From NCBI GenBank assembly GCA_963724495.1, contig CAVRUZ010000002.1, positions 310,001 through 374,000 on the forward strand: a stretch of 64,000 bases of DNA, read 5' to 3'. Each line of letters begins with the position of its first letter. The stretch's first letter is position 1. Shown here piece by piece: positions 47,346-56,918 of the stretch. The position numbers and the translations under genes were made by a program. The notes beneath the pieces are model-generated. The model did no database searches. It was not told the DNA's origin and saw only the letters and a program-made list of their open reading frames with translations. The stretch comes from CAVRUZ01 sp963724495 (lineage in GTDB: Bacteria > Actinomycetota > Actinomycetes > Propionibacteriales > DAIQRJ01).

Positions 47346-48641
47346 GTGCCTGTGACCGACTACGTGCACGACGAGTCCAGGCTCATCTCTCCGCCGTGGC
47401 AGGACGAACAATCCGACGTCCGGATCACCGGGGCGCGCGTGACCGTGACGAGTGTCGGCGGCCCGGCTCTGGTCGTGCTCCGCGTCGACACCAACCAGGA
47501 CGGCCTGTACGGGCTCGGCTGCGCCACCTTCACCCAACGCGCAGTCGCGGTGCGGACGGCGATCGAGGAGTTCCTCATCCCGCAGATCATCGGACGGGAT
47601 CCGGCGGACATCACCGACATCGTCAACGGGCTCTACGTTTCCTCCTACTGGCGTGGCGGGCCCGTGCTCAACAACGCCATCTCCGGTGTCGACCAGGCGC
47701 TGTGGGACATCAAGGGCAAGGTCGCCGGCCTGCCGGTGTGGCAGCTCCTGGGTGGCCGGGCCCGCCGAGCCGTTCCCGTGTACGCGCACGCGTCCGGACG
47801 GGACCTCGCGGAACTGACCGACAACGTCCGCTCGCTGAAGGAGCAGGGTTACCGCTACATCCGTGTGCAGATGGCGATCCCGGGAGCCTCGACCTACGGC
47901 GCCCGCCAGGCGGAGTCCGACACGATGGACGTCCACTACCCGGTGATCTCACCGAACGCGTGGGATCCCCTGCCCTACATCAAGATCGTGCCGGAGATGT
48001 TCGCGCACCTGCGCTCGGAGTTCGGCTACGAGATCGAGCTGCTCCACGATGTTCACAGCAGGCTGACACCGATCCAGGCGGTCGGACTGGCCAAGGACCT
48101 CGAGCCGTACAAGCTGTTCTTCCTCGAGGACCTGCTTGCGCCCGAGGACACCGAGTGGCTGCGCATGGTGCGGCAGCAGTGCTCCACGCCGATGGCCATC
48201 GGTGAGTTGTTCACCGACTACTCCGAGTTCGTCCCGCTGATGCGCGAACGCCTGCTGGACTTCGTCCGCATGCACATCTCCGACATCGGCGGACTGACAC
48301 CGGCCTGGAGGGTGGCGAGCGCCTGCGAACTGCTGGGCATCCGCACCGCCTGGCACGGTCCGCCCGACCTCTCGCCGATCGGCCACAAGGCCAACCTGGC
48401 TCTCGACCTCGCCGCTCCGGCGTTCGGCATCCAGGAGCGGTACATGTCGAACGAGCTGGCACAGGAGATGTTCCCCGGTGCGCCCGTGGTGAAGGACACC
48501 TACAACTGGGCCTGGTTCGAGCCCGGCTGGGGATGCGACTTCGACGAGGCATTGGCGGCCAAGCATCCGGCGGATCCGCCGCTGACGCACGACAACTGGG
48601 CGCGCATCCGCGGTGTGGACGGGACCGTCCAGAAGCCCTGA
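47346..48641 (+). CDS. Mandelate racemase/enolase superfamily, mannonate dehydratase (RspA/ManD) type
   Basis: 431 residues. The metal ligands and catalytic His follow the ManD pattern: LLHDVHSRL (Asp, His), FFLEDLLAPED (Glu) and MAIGELFT (Glu), and the closing HGPPDLSPIGHKANL. ManD enzymes dehydrate D-mannonate or D-gluconate, but many family members have low activity and unknown roles. GTG 47346 or GTG 47352. Its presence between ispG and nusA genes is not a recurrent arrangement known to me. Confidence 0.85.
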   Translation: MPVTDYVHDESRLISPPWQDEQSDVRITGARVTVTSVGGPALVVLRVDTNQDGLYGLGCATFTQRAVAVRTAIEEFLIPQIIGRDPADITDIVNGLYVSSYWRGGPVLNNAISGVDQALWDIKGKVAGLPVWQLLGGRARRAVPVYAHASGRDLAELTDNVRSLKEQGYRYIRVQMAIPGASTYGARQAESDTMDVHYPVISPNAWDPLPYIKIVPEMFAHLRSEFGYEIELLHDVHSRLTPIQAVGLAKDLEPYKLFFLEDLLAPEDTEWLRMVRQQCSTPMAIGELFTDYSEFVPLMRERLLDFVRMHISDIGGLTPAWRVASACELLGIRTAWHGPPDLSPIGHKANLALDLAAPAFGIQERYMSNELAQEMFPGAPVVKDTYNWAWFEPGWGCDFDEALAAKHPADPPLTHDNWARIRGVDGTVQKP

Positions 48642-48682
48642 CGAACTGAGACGGGCGAGGCTCCGACGTCGCGTGGCTGGCG

Positions 48683-50138
48683 TCAGTCGGAGACCTGCCG
48701 GCCGACAAGAACCTCCGCCGCTGCGGTCAGGTTCGCTCGTGCGGCACCGCACGTACCGAGGAAACCTCCGCTTCCGGCGAGTGCCTGGTCATGTGGCATG
48801 CCGACGCCCACCAGCAGCAGGTTGGGTGCGGCTGTCTGCAGCTGGCGCAGTGCTTGGCGCTGGTCGTGATCGCGGTACGCGTCACGCACCACGACGACGA
48901 GGTGGCGACCGACGCTCGCGCGTACAGCCTCATCCAGAGCCTGACCCGTGGCCGCCGCACCACGGAGTTGCACCCCGTCGGCACTCGGATCGAGCCTTTG
49001 GACCACCGTGAGCAGGCTCCCCGCCTCCGAGTCCACGCCTCGCCGGGGGCCGGCGAGCTCCACGACGAAGAGGGACTGCGCAATCGGGAGGCTGGCGGCC
49101 ACGACCACCAGCGCGCGCCTGGCCGCCTCCATTCCTACGCCAGGCGAAGGCTGCGCCCGGTCCGGAGCCAGCGGTGCCGCGGCCAGCCGGCCGACCCTGT
49201 CGGCTGCCTCGGCGAGCCGGGGTTCGGGCAGGCGGCCGGATCGGACGGCGGCCACCAAGGCGTTGCGCATACCCAGCTGGGTTGGGATGTCGGAGTTCAC
49301 GCACAGCATGTCGACGCCGGCACCGCATCGCCCGCACACCTGCCTCCTCGAGGCCGTAGGTGTCGGCAACCGCGCGCATCGTCATCGAATCGCTGATCAC
49401 CAACCCGTCGAATCCGAGGTCGGTGCGAAGTAGGTCGGTGACGATCCGGCGGCTGAGCGTCGCCGGATGGTCGTCCAGCTCACCGAAGACGATGTGGGCG
49501 GTGAGGACACAGTCGACGCCGGCGGCCATCGCCGCACGGAACGGCAGCAGGTGCGGCTCCAGGTCCCCATCGACATGCGGCAGCCCGAAGTGCGAGTCGA
49601 CGGAGGTGTCGCCATGGCCGGGGAAGTGCTTGGCGCAGGCGATCATCCCGGCGCTGTGCAGGCCGCGCACGTACGCGACCGCGTGCCTCGCCACGAGCTG
49701 CGGGTCCGAGCCGAATGACCGGGTCCCGATCACCGGGTTCGCGGCGTTGGTGTTGACGTCGACCGACGGGGCCAGGTCGACGGTGATGCCAGCATCGTGA
49801 AGCTGCCGGCCGATGTCGGCTGCGACCGCCTCGGTGAGCGTCACGTCGTCGACGAGCCCGAGCGCCAGGTTGCCCGGTGAGTCCGAGCCGGCGCGGTGGT
49901 GCAGGCGGCTGACGTCGCCACCCTCCTCATCGGCGGTGATCAGCGGTCGGTCGCCGGTGGCCGTGATAGCGGCGGTGAGGTCCCGCAGCTGCGCCGGGGT
50001 GTCGATGTTGGCGCCGAACAGCACGACACCACCCAGGCCGTCGGCCAGCCAGTGGGCCGCGTCGTCGCTCAGCACACGGCCCGGGATCGCGGCCATCATC
50101 ACGCGATTGGCCAGGCGGGTCAGAGCATCTGCGGTCAC
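48683..50138 (-). CDS. nagZ: Glycoside hydrolase family 3 (NagZ-like), frame broken near 49330
   Basis: Exo-beta-N-acetylglucosaminidase type. ADEEGGDVSRL, CAKHFPGHGDTSVDSHFG (catalytic His/Asp) and the nucleophile Asp in GLVISDSMTM are present. A +1 shift near 49330 precedes GVDMLCVNSDIPTQ, then a C-terminal domain. No signal peptide, so cytoplasmic recycling of muropeptides is likely. It is convergent with the ManD-like gene. Confidence 0.85.
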
Positions 50139-50199
50139 TCAGCCACCCTGCCACCTGGTGCCCGCAAGGTGTGCGGGAACGGCTGCGTTCTGCTGCGGC

Positions 50200-50616
50200 T
50201 CAGGGGCTGATTCCGGGCAGCGCGTCGGGCACGCCGCCCCACCGCACTCGTCGCCCTGCGCTGTCGGCCAGACCGGTTTGCGCGAGCCGGAGCAGGGAAC
50301 GCTCATCGACGGCGCTCTGGATCACCTGGACCCACTGCCGGGCGCAGCCGTCCTCGACCCGCCGGGCAAGCGAAGCGGCGGAGGCCGGCGTGACGATGTC
50401 GAAGGGGAGCGCGTATCCCGGCCGTGCGACGACCGGGACCTCGTTCCGTCCCCGGAGCCAGTCGACCAGGGCATCGCGGTGGTCCTGGTGCGCGAGGAGG
50501 CTCGGAACGCCCAGCGGTGCCCGATCGCCCGCATGCGGGGTGAGGACGCCGTAGGCCCACCTGGCCGCGTGCTCGGCCGCCAGGGCGCGCTGAGCAGCGT
50601 CGACGGCCGAAGTCAT
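50200..50616 (-). CDS. DUF4439 ferritin-like protein
   Basis: 138 residues, helical, with QRALAAEHAARWAYGVLTPH and ARQWVQVIQSAVDER. It matches DUF4439, a ferritin-like domain found in actinobacteria near nusA genes. Overlaps the lipoprotein stop by 4 bp. Iron ligands are not demonstrable from sequence alone. Confidence 0.75.
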   Translation of the reverse strand: MTSAVDAAQRALAAEHAARWAYGVLTPHAGDRAPLGVPSLLAHQDHRDALVDWLRGRNEVPVVARPGYALPFDIVTPASAASLARRVEDGCARQWVQVIQSAVDERSLLRLAQTGLADSAGRRVRWGGVPDALPGISP

Positions 50617-51188
50617 GGACTGCCGCCGCTCTCGGTCGCGGACGACGACACGGCCACCCGGGCAGCGGTCAGCCCAGCCGCTGCCGACGAGAGCAACGCG
50701 GCGGTGTCGCCGGCCGTCGCCTTGGCCGCCATGTCGGTGAGGTCGACGGCGACCGACGTGAGGCTGACTGCGAGCCGCCTGGCCTGCGTGGTCGCCGACC
50801 CCGACGACCCGGACGCTGCCGGCGGCTGACCTGGCGCGGAGGTACGGGCGAGTCCGGCGATGGCCTTCCGCTGCCGGTCGACCGCTCCGCGGAGGCGGTC
50901 GACGTCAGTCCGCAGGGCCTTGGCGGGCTTGGCCGGGAGCTGGCGCAGCAGGTCGGTGAGCCGCCGGTCGGCGTGGCTCAGCAGCTCGCGGTCGGGGCCG
51001 GGTGCCGGCGTCGCCGGACGCGTGCCGACGATCGCGGGGATCGTCGGCACCGTCGGGCTCGCTGTCGGAGACGGTGTGGCCGGGCCGGTGCAGCCGGCCA
51101 GGGCGAGCGTGCCCGCAGCCGCCCCCAGCACACCGCGCCGCGACACCCGCGAGGCGGAGTCCGCGGGATCCGGCGCGGTGGGGGACAC
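50613..51188 (-). CDS. Tat-exported lipoprotein of unknown function
   Basis: Begins VSPTAPDPADSASRVSRRG; the twin arginine motif is followed by VLGAAAGTLALAGCTG with a lipobox Cys. The remainder is Ala/Ser-rich and helical. 191 residues from GTG 51188. The frame is open upstream through the membrane gene, so the start is by motif, not by a stop. Confidence 0.68.
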   Translation of the reverse strand: MSPTAPDPADSASRVSRRGVLGAAAGTLALAGCTGPATPSPTASPTVPTIPAIVGTRPATPAPGPDRELLSHADRRLTDLLRQLPAKPAKALRTDVDRLRGAVDRQRKAIAGLARTSAPGQPPAASGSSGSATTQARRLAVSLTSVAVDLTDMAAKATAGDTAALLSSAAAGLTAARVAVSSSATESGGSP

Positions 51189-52599
51189 GCGGCCGAGTCT
51201 GCCCGACCTGCCCGACCTGCCCGCTCTGCGAGGCCGGCCGACGTCGGGTGGGTCGGGCCCCGAACCGAGGTCGACGGCAATCGACACAGCTGACAGCAGC
51301 AGGAGCTCCGCCACCAGCCACCACTGGTTCACATAGCTCTGCTTGTTGGTGAGGTTGAACGCGCACAACACCAGCGCGGCCGCGAGCGGGAACGTCGAGC
51401 GTCCACGCGGGAGTGCCCGCCACGCGATGGCGTAGGCCACGAGCAGGAACATCGACGACGAGCACCGGGCTGCGCAGGGCCTCCGGCAGCACGGTCCACA
51501 GCGAGATCGAGGTCCCGGTCATCGGCAGGTCGAGGAAGAAGCCCACCGTGCAGGTGAGGAACCTGCCCGGATCGGCGAGGAAGTAGGGAAGGCCGACGGC
51601 GGCCGCGACTCCGACGGCGCCCAGCGACCTCCGCCAGCCAAGCCAGAGTGGCAGCAGGGGGAGCATGAGCAGCGCGTGCTGCTTGGTCGCCAACGCCAGG
51701 CCAAGGGGCAGCACCACCCAGGCAGAGCGCCAGCACATCACCGCGACCACGATCAGGCCGACCAGCAGGCTGTCCGTCCACGACTGCTGCATCACCCGCA
51801 GCGTCGCCGGCAGGATCAGGGCGAGAACCACCGGCGCGACCGCGACGACGCTCTCGGCCACCGGTCGCCGCCACAACTGCCGGAGCGACCGGACGGCCAG
51901 CACCAGCCACGGGACGACGAAGGCAGCTGCGAGGGCCACGCGGACGTCGCCGAGAACCCGTCCGGGAATGACCAGCAGAAACGAACCAGGGAGATAGGTG
52001 AAGCAGGTGGACGTCTGGCCGGCCGGCACGTCGGGGAAGGACATCGCGTACGGGTTCTGACCCCCGAGCACGCCGCGGGCAGCGTCCTGGAGCAGGACCC
52101 AGACGTCGATCGCCGGCCTCGCCCCACCCGGAACGGCGAGCACGGTGCCGACCGCCCCCAGGACAAGGGCGACGAGCAGGGCCACCGCGGCCACCTGACT
52201 GGACGCCCGTCGAAGCACCAGCGCGATGACCAGCACGATGGCGGCGATGCCCGACAGCCATACCGAAGGCCAGAACCAGCCGGTGGTGGTGACGTTCGGC
52301 GACGGCCGCCAGCGCCAGACGGCGAACGCGGTCACCAGACCGGCAGCTGCGAGCGTCCCCCAGCCCGGCGCACCAGCGGCGAGACGCCGCCAGCCGAGAC
52401 AGACGATTGCCAGCAGCGCCGACGCCGCTGTCACGGCCACGAGGTTCAGCGGGCGGTACGTGTACGACCAGGCGACGGGGGTCGCGATGAGCATGGCCAG
52501 CGCGACCAGGACACCCGACCGGGTGAACGGCACCGGCCACCTGCCGCCGGTACCGGTGGGTCGCACCGGGAAAAGATACGGGCCTAGGTGCTGATGCAC
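51189..52599 (-). CDS. Polytopic membrane protein, frame broken near 51455
   Basis: About 13 hydrophobic segments, with FTYLPGSFLLVIPGR, LALATKQHALLMLPLLPLWL and CAFNLTNKQSYVNQWWLV, resembling GT87/DUF2029-type mannosyltransferase or related lipid-linked sugar transferase membrane proteins. It could be a glycan-building enzyme. A +1 shift near 51455 joins VLVVD to FLLVAYAIAWRA. It appears to run into the lipoprotein frame without its own stop, so the end is uncertain. Confidence 0.65.
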
Positions 52600-52715
52600 C
52601 GGGAACCACCAGGGACGGGGACTGGTCCGGCGCCGGTTGCGAACTCCGGCACCCCGACGATTCCGGCAACCAGCGTGCCTAACCCGCGGCCGCGCTCAGC
52701 CGGCGGCGAGGCTTC

Positions 52716-53303
52716 TTACGCCGTCTGGTCGGACGTGCCGTTCCACTCATACAGCAGCGTCGCCGAGGGCTCGCCGTCGTCGCCTGGGGTGATGGCGTGG
52801 ATCTGCTCGACCACGCGAGTCGTGGCCGGGTCGAACGGATCGCCCAGCGCACGCACCTTGACCACGTGGGAGACGGCCGGTGCGGCGACTCTCGAGGAGA
52901 CGCCGTTCTGGCGCAGCACATCGAAGACGCCGTCGACCGTGTCGGCATGCAGGCTCGATGCCAGGGAGTAGTTCCCGGCGCTCAGAACACCGAACAGCCG
53001 CACTACCTCGTCGTCGGCGAGGTAGCCCCGCTGGCCGCGATGCCCGATCTCACCGACCTGCAGGTACGCACGGGCGGGTGCGGTGGAAAGGGCGGTTGCC
53101 TCGTCCTCGGTTCCGTAGAAGTCCACGCGCGGCAGACTCTGCGGTGCTTCGGCGACGATCGCTTGCGTAACCGTGGACTTTCCGGCGTTGCGCGGCAGCG
53201 CGTACACCAGGAACGACTGGCCGGCGGCCCCGATCGAGCGGAGGACCTCCGCACCCTCGTCGGCGATCGAGTGGTTGGCGACGAGGTCGCGCAGGGTCAA
53301 CAA
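52716..53303 (-). CDS. Small PilT/TadA-like secretion-type ATPase
   Basis: 195 residues. VYALPRNAGKSTVTQAIVAE looks like a P-loop lacking the first Gly (Pro-Arg-Asn-Ala-Gly-Lys-Ser-Thr), and AGNYSLASSLHADTVDGVF has the His-box of T2SS/T4P ATPases (S-x-L-H-A). It lacks an N-terminal domain and stands alone. Possibly a chaperone-like or regulatory ATPase; function unknown. GC-rich gap of about 120 bp precedes the aldo/keto reductase. Confidence 0.62.
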   Translation of the reverse strand: MLTLRDLVANHSIADEGAEVLRSIGAAGQSFLVYALPRNAGKSTVTQAIVAEAPQSLPRVDFYGTEDEATALSTAPARAYLQVGEIGHRGQRGYLADDEVVRLFGVLSAGNYSLASSLHADTVDGVFDVLRQNGVSSRVAAPAVSHVVKVRALGDPFDPATTRVVEQIHAITPGDDGEPSATLLYEWNGTSDQTA

Positions 53304-53424
53304 CAGGCCTCCTGAGAACGGACGTGAAGACGCGAGAGCACGCTAACGGCTGCGAGACGATGGACCCGCCGAACCGACGGCAGGTCCCGCTCCGGCGAAG
53401 CTGCCGGAAGCGGGACCCGGGTCG

Positions 53425-54225
53425 TCAGTCGCCGGATCCGGCGAGGCCGTCGATCTTGGTGACCTCGTCGTCGGTGAGCTCGATCCGCGCGCCGGCGGCG
53501 TTGGCAACGATGCGCTCGGGGTTGTTCGACTTCGGGATCACGACGTAGCCGTGGGACACGTGCCAGGCCACGATGACCTGCGCGGTCGTGGCGTCGTGCG
53601 CGTCGGCGATCTCCACCAGCGTCGGGTCCTGCAGGTTGCTGGCCCGGAACGGGCTGTAGCCCTCGAGCACGACCTTGCGCTCCGCCAGTCCGACCGCAAC
53701 GGCCGGGTCGTGGTTGGCGGGGCTCCAGCGGATCTGGTTGACCGAGGGCGTCACGCCGGTGGCCGAGACCAGCTCGTCGATCTGGTCGAGGGAGTAGTTG
53801 CTGACTCCGATCGAGGTGGCCAGACCCTCCTCCTGCGCCTTGATGAACGCGGCCCAGGCAGAAGGCGTCGCCTCCTTGTTCGGCGGCCAGTGCACGAGCC
53901 AGAGGTCGACGCGGTCGACACCCAGCTTGGTGAGGCTCTCCTCCAGGGTCTGCCGCTCGCGGCCGACATGGTCGGGCGGCATCTTCGTGGTCACGAAGAC
54001 CTCGTCGCGGGCGACGCCGGAGGCGCGCAGGCCACGGCCGACGCCGTCCTCGTTGCTGTACCCGGTGGCCGTGTCGATGTGGCGGTAGCCGTTCTGCAGC
54101 GCGTGCAGCACCGAGGGCTCGGCGTCGGCATCGCTGATCTGCCACGTGCCGAATCCGAGGATCGGCATCGGCTGGCCGGTCGACAGCGTTGCCGCCGGTT
54201 GGGCGTAGATGGTGTCGTTGGTCAT
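53425..54225 (-). CDS. Aldo/keto reductase
   Basis: 266 residues. The catalytic tetrad is visible: Asp and Tyr in DTATGYSNE, Lys in VTTKMPP and His in LWLVHWPPN, plus VVIPKSNNPERI for NADPH. Typical AKR5-like 2,5-diketogluconate reductase type, broad aldehyde/ketone reduction. It is divergent from rimP. Confidence 0.93.
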   Translation of the reverse strand: MTNDTIYAQPAATLSTGQPMPILGFGTWQISDADAEPSVLHALQNGYRHIDTATGYSNEDGVGRGLRASGVARDEVFVTTKMPPDHVGRERQTLEESLTKLGVDRVDLWLVHWPPNKEATPSAWAAFIKAQEEGLATSIGVSNYSLDQIDELVSATGVTPSVNQIRWSPANHDPAVAVGLAERKVVLEGYSPFRASNLQDPTLVEIADAHDATTAQVIVAWHVSHGYVVIPKSNNPERIVANAAGARIELTDDEVTKIDGLAGSGD

Positions 54226-54468
54226 CCCCTTGTTCTACCGGTCGCGGGAGTTCCATCGCGTCCGGGTCCATCACCTGGGCCGTCGAAAGCGGCACGCATC
54301 CAGCTGAGCCGGGGCAAAGCGCCGGCACCGACGATGCCCGCCCGCAGCGGAGCTGGGCGACGCTGAACCTGTGGGTGTCGAGCAAGGGCGGTGCGAGGAG
54401 GAATGGGGCACTGGACAAAGGCCAGAATTGGGGTGGTTCGTCGGCGTCGGAGACCATGTCACCGGCGA

Positions 54469-54474
54469 TAGACT
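54469..54474 (+). promoter_or_regulatory. Possible -10 box for rimP-nusA operon
   Basis: TAGACT at 54469-54474 matches TANNNT, in the 322-bp gap 54226-54547 before the rimP GTG. A GC-rich stem and a GAGGAGG lie upstream. No other features are seen there. Confidence 0.25.
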
Positions 54475-54547
54475 GCGCGCTTCCGGCTGGCGCGAAGGCG
54501 CCCATCGGCACAACCGTCAGACGAAAATCGGACAGCAGGAGGCACCC

Positions 54548-55096
54548 GTGGAAAGCGACGCACTGTCCGGTCGCATCCGGGACCTGCTGGACCCGGTCGT
54601 GCGCGCCGCCGGTGCCGACCTCGAGGACGTGGCCGTTACCCGGGCTGGTCGCCGCAGCCTTGTCCGGATCACGATCGACGCCGACGGTGGGCTGAACCTC
54701 GACCAGGTGGCCGACGTGTCCCGCCCCGTCTCCGACGCCATCGACTCCTCCGACGTGATGGGTGCCGACCCGTGGACGCTCGAAGTGGGCACCCGGGGCG
54801 TCGCCACCCCGCTGACACTTCCCCGGCACTGGCGGCGCAACGTCGGCCGGCTGGTGAAGGTGCGCGGCGGCCTCCCGACCGGGGAGGCGGAGATGGTCGC
54901 AAGGCTGGTGGGGGCCGACGAGGACTCCGCGATCCTGCGAGACGACGACTCGGGCGCCGAGACCGTCGTGTCGATCGCGTCGGTGAACCGGGCGGTGGTG
55001 CAGGTGGAGTTCCAGCGGCGGGGAAAGGGTTCCTCGGACGAGCGGGACACAACCGGTGGCGGCGACGCCGCGCCCGGCGAGACCGAGGAGGACTGA
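54548..55096 (+). CDS. rimP: Ribosome maturation factor RimP
   Basis: 182 residues: RIRDLLDPVVRAAGADLEDV, SRPVSDAIDSSDVMGADPW and LEVGTRGVATPLTLPRHW are the conserved RimP N-terminal and dimer regions, the last matching the usual LEVSSPGxxRPL. Acidic tail. GTG 54548 with GCAGGAGG upstream. Leads rimP-nusA-ylxR-infB. Confidence 0.94.
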   Translation: MESDALSGRIRDLLDPVVRAAGADLEDVAVTRAGRRSLVRITIDADGGLNLDQVADVSRPVSDAIDSSDVMGADPWTLEVGTRGVATPLTLPRHWRRNVGRLVKVRGGLPTGEAEMVARLVGADEDSAILRDDDSGAETVVSIASVNRAVVQVEFQRRGKGSSDERDTTGGGDAAPGETEED

Positions 55097-55100
55097 CGGC

Positions 55101-56216
55101 ATGGACATCGACATGGCCGTGCTGCGGGCGATGGAGCGGGAGAAGGACATCCCCGTCGAGTCCGTGGCGCTCACGATCGAGGCGGCATTGCTGCAGGCCT
55201 ACCACCGAACCGACGGAGCGCACCGGGTAGCGCGCGTTGTCCTCGACCGCAAGAACGGGCACGTCACCGTGTGGGCGCGCGAGGAGCTGGAGCCGGCGGA
55301 GGAGCAGCCGGAAGCGCCGGCTCCGGCCGATGACGCCGCAGCCACCGCGGTGGACGAACCCGGCGAGGCGAGGGATGTCGCTGCCGCTTCGGCCGCTGGT
55401 GGGTTCGCCGCTGGAAACGAGGTGGCGCGCAAAGAGGCCGTTCTGGGTCCGGAGTTCGACGACACCCCCACCGACTTCGGCCGGATCGCGGCGGCCACGG
55501 CCAAGCAGACGATCCTGCAACGGCTCCGCGACGCCGAGGACGAGCGCATGTTCGGCGACTTCCTCGACAAGGAGGGGCAGCTGGTCCCAGGTGTGGTCCA
55601 GCAGGGCCGCGACCCGCGGATGGTGCAGGTGCAGCTCGGCCAGATCGAGGGAGTGCTGCCGCCCACCGAGCAGGTGCCGAGGGAGACCTACAGCCACGGA
55701 ACCCGGATGCGCTTCTACGTGGTCTCGGTCCGGCGTGGCCTTCGCGGACCGCAGATCACGCTGTCGCGTACCCACCCGAACCTGGTGAAGAAGCTGTTCG
55801 AGCTCGAGGTGCCCGAGATCGCCGACGGCACCGTCCTGATCAAGGGCATCGCCCGGGAGGCCGGTCATCGCAGCAAGGTGGCGGTGATCAGCACCGACCC
55901 GGCGGTCTCGGCGAAGGGAGCCTGCATCGGTGCGATGGGTGCGCGCGTTCGCAACATCATGACCGAGATGCACGGGGAGAAGCTCGACATCATCGACTGG
56001 TCGGAGGAGCCCGCCGACTATGTGCGCAACGCGTTGTCACCCGCGAAGGTGAGCAAGGTGATCGTCGTCGACGAGGAGGCGAGGGCAGCCAGGGTCGTGG
56101 TCCCCGACTACCAGTTGTCGCTGGCGATCGGCAAGGAGGGCCAGAACGCCCGGCTGGCCGCCCGCCTCACCGGCTGGCGCATCGACATTCGGCCCGACAC
56201 GGAGGTGTCGGCCTGA
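55101..56216 (+). CDS. nusA: Transcription termination/antitermination protein NusA
   Basis: 371 residues. N-terminal domain (MAVLRAMEREKDIPVESV), an unusual Ala/Glu-rich insert at residues about 65-110, S1 domain (QGRDPRMVQVQLG), and two KH domains (KGACIGAMGARVRNIMTE; LAIGKEGQNARLAARLTGW). Its last codons are the first unit of a 29-bp tandem repeat. It follows rimP by 4 bp. Confidence 0.96.
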   Translation: MDIDMAVLRAMEREKDIPVESVALTIEAALLQAYHRTDGAHRVARVVLDRKNGHVTVWAREELEPAEEQPEAPAPADDAAATAVDEPGEARDVAAASAAGGFAAGNEVARKEAVLGPEFDDTPTDFGRIAAATAKQTILQRLRDAEDERMFGDFLDKEGQLVPGVVQQGRDPRMVQVQLGQIEGVLPPTEQVPRETYSHGTRMRFYVVSVRRGLRGPQITLSRTHPNLVKKLFELEVPEIADGTVLIKGIAREAGHRSKVAVISTDPAVSAKGACIGAMGARVRNIMTEMHGEKLDIIDWSEEPADYVRNALSPAKVSKVIVVDEEARAARVVVPDYQLSLAIGKEGQNARLAARLTGWRIDIRPDTEVSA

Positions 56217-56310
56217 CAGGCACAGACACGGAGGTGTCGGCCTGACAGGCACAGACACGGAGGTGTCGGCCTGACAGGAACAGACACGGAGGTGTCGGCC
56301 TGAGAGGAAC
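56196..56310 (+). repeat. Four tandem 29-bp units, each with a GACAC/GTGTC hairpin
   Basis: Units begin at 56196, 56225, 56254 and 56283; the first encodes the last residues of nusA (DTEVSA) and its stop at 56214-56216. Each holds GACACGGAGGTGTC, a 5-bp stem with GGAG loop (7 bp with flanks in the first). They differ at only a few positions. Occupies most of the early nusA-ylxR gap. Confidence 0.8.
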
Positions 56311-56420
56311 TCCGAGGTGCCACGGGCATGACGGCAGACGCCTTGCCAGGCAGCTGAACGGGGCACTCGGGACATGCCGGAGCGGCGCTGCACCCGGCTG
56401 TGCGGCTACACTGCGGTGAG

Positions 56421-56804
56421 GTGAGTCGCGCCGTCTCTGTTTTCGGATCAAGTGCATCTCGTTCAAGCGCAGTGTCCGATCCAGCCGCGCCGGTTCTTTC
56501 CACGCCGTCAGCGGTGCGGAAGCAGCCGGTGCGCACCTGTGTCGGGTGCCGGCAGCGTGACTCCGCGTCCGACCTGGCTCGCATCGTCGCCAAGAGCGAC
56601 GACCGTGGGTCGGTCCTGGTCCTCGACACCGAGGGCCGGCTACCGGGCCGTGGCGCGCACCTGCACCCACGCGTCGAGTGCCTCGACAGGGCATTGCGGA
56701 CACGGGGGTTCGCCCGAGCGCTACGACTCACCGGGCCGGTTGACACCCGTCCCATGGAAGACGACCTGCGGTCCTCGCAGGTCGAACAAGACCTTCGGGT
56801 CTGA
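56421..56804 (+). CDS. ylxR: YlxR family RNA-binding protein (DUF448)
   Basis: About 127 residues. The GRGAHLHP and RTCVGCRQRDSASDLARIV motifs are diagnostic. Function is RNA binding, in the nusA operon throughout Gram-positive bacteria. The start (GTG 56400 or 56421) is uncertain; the conserved part begins later. Confidence 0.85.
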   Translation: MSRAVSVFGSSASRSSAVSDPAAPVLSTPSAVRKQPVRTCVGCRQRDSASDLARIVAKSDDRGSVLVLDTEGRLPGRGAHLHPRVECLDRALRTRGFARALRLTGPVDTRPMEDDLRSSQVEQDLRV

Positions 56805-56918
56805 TCGGAAAGAAGGGTCCACGGACTCATGACTCGTCGATGAGCTACCAGCGATGAGCAGGTACCAGTACTAACTGGTCCGTGCCCAGATCGGGTCCGG
56901 ACCGCACAAAGGAGAGCA

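Noticed and set aside
56196..56310. CRISPR-like array
   Set aside because: Units are contiguous without spacers, only four copies, and no cas genes are near.
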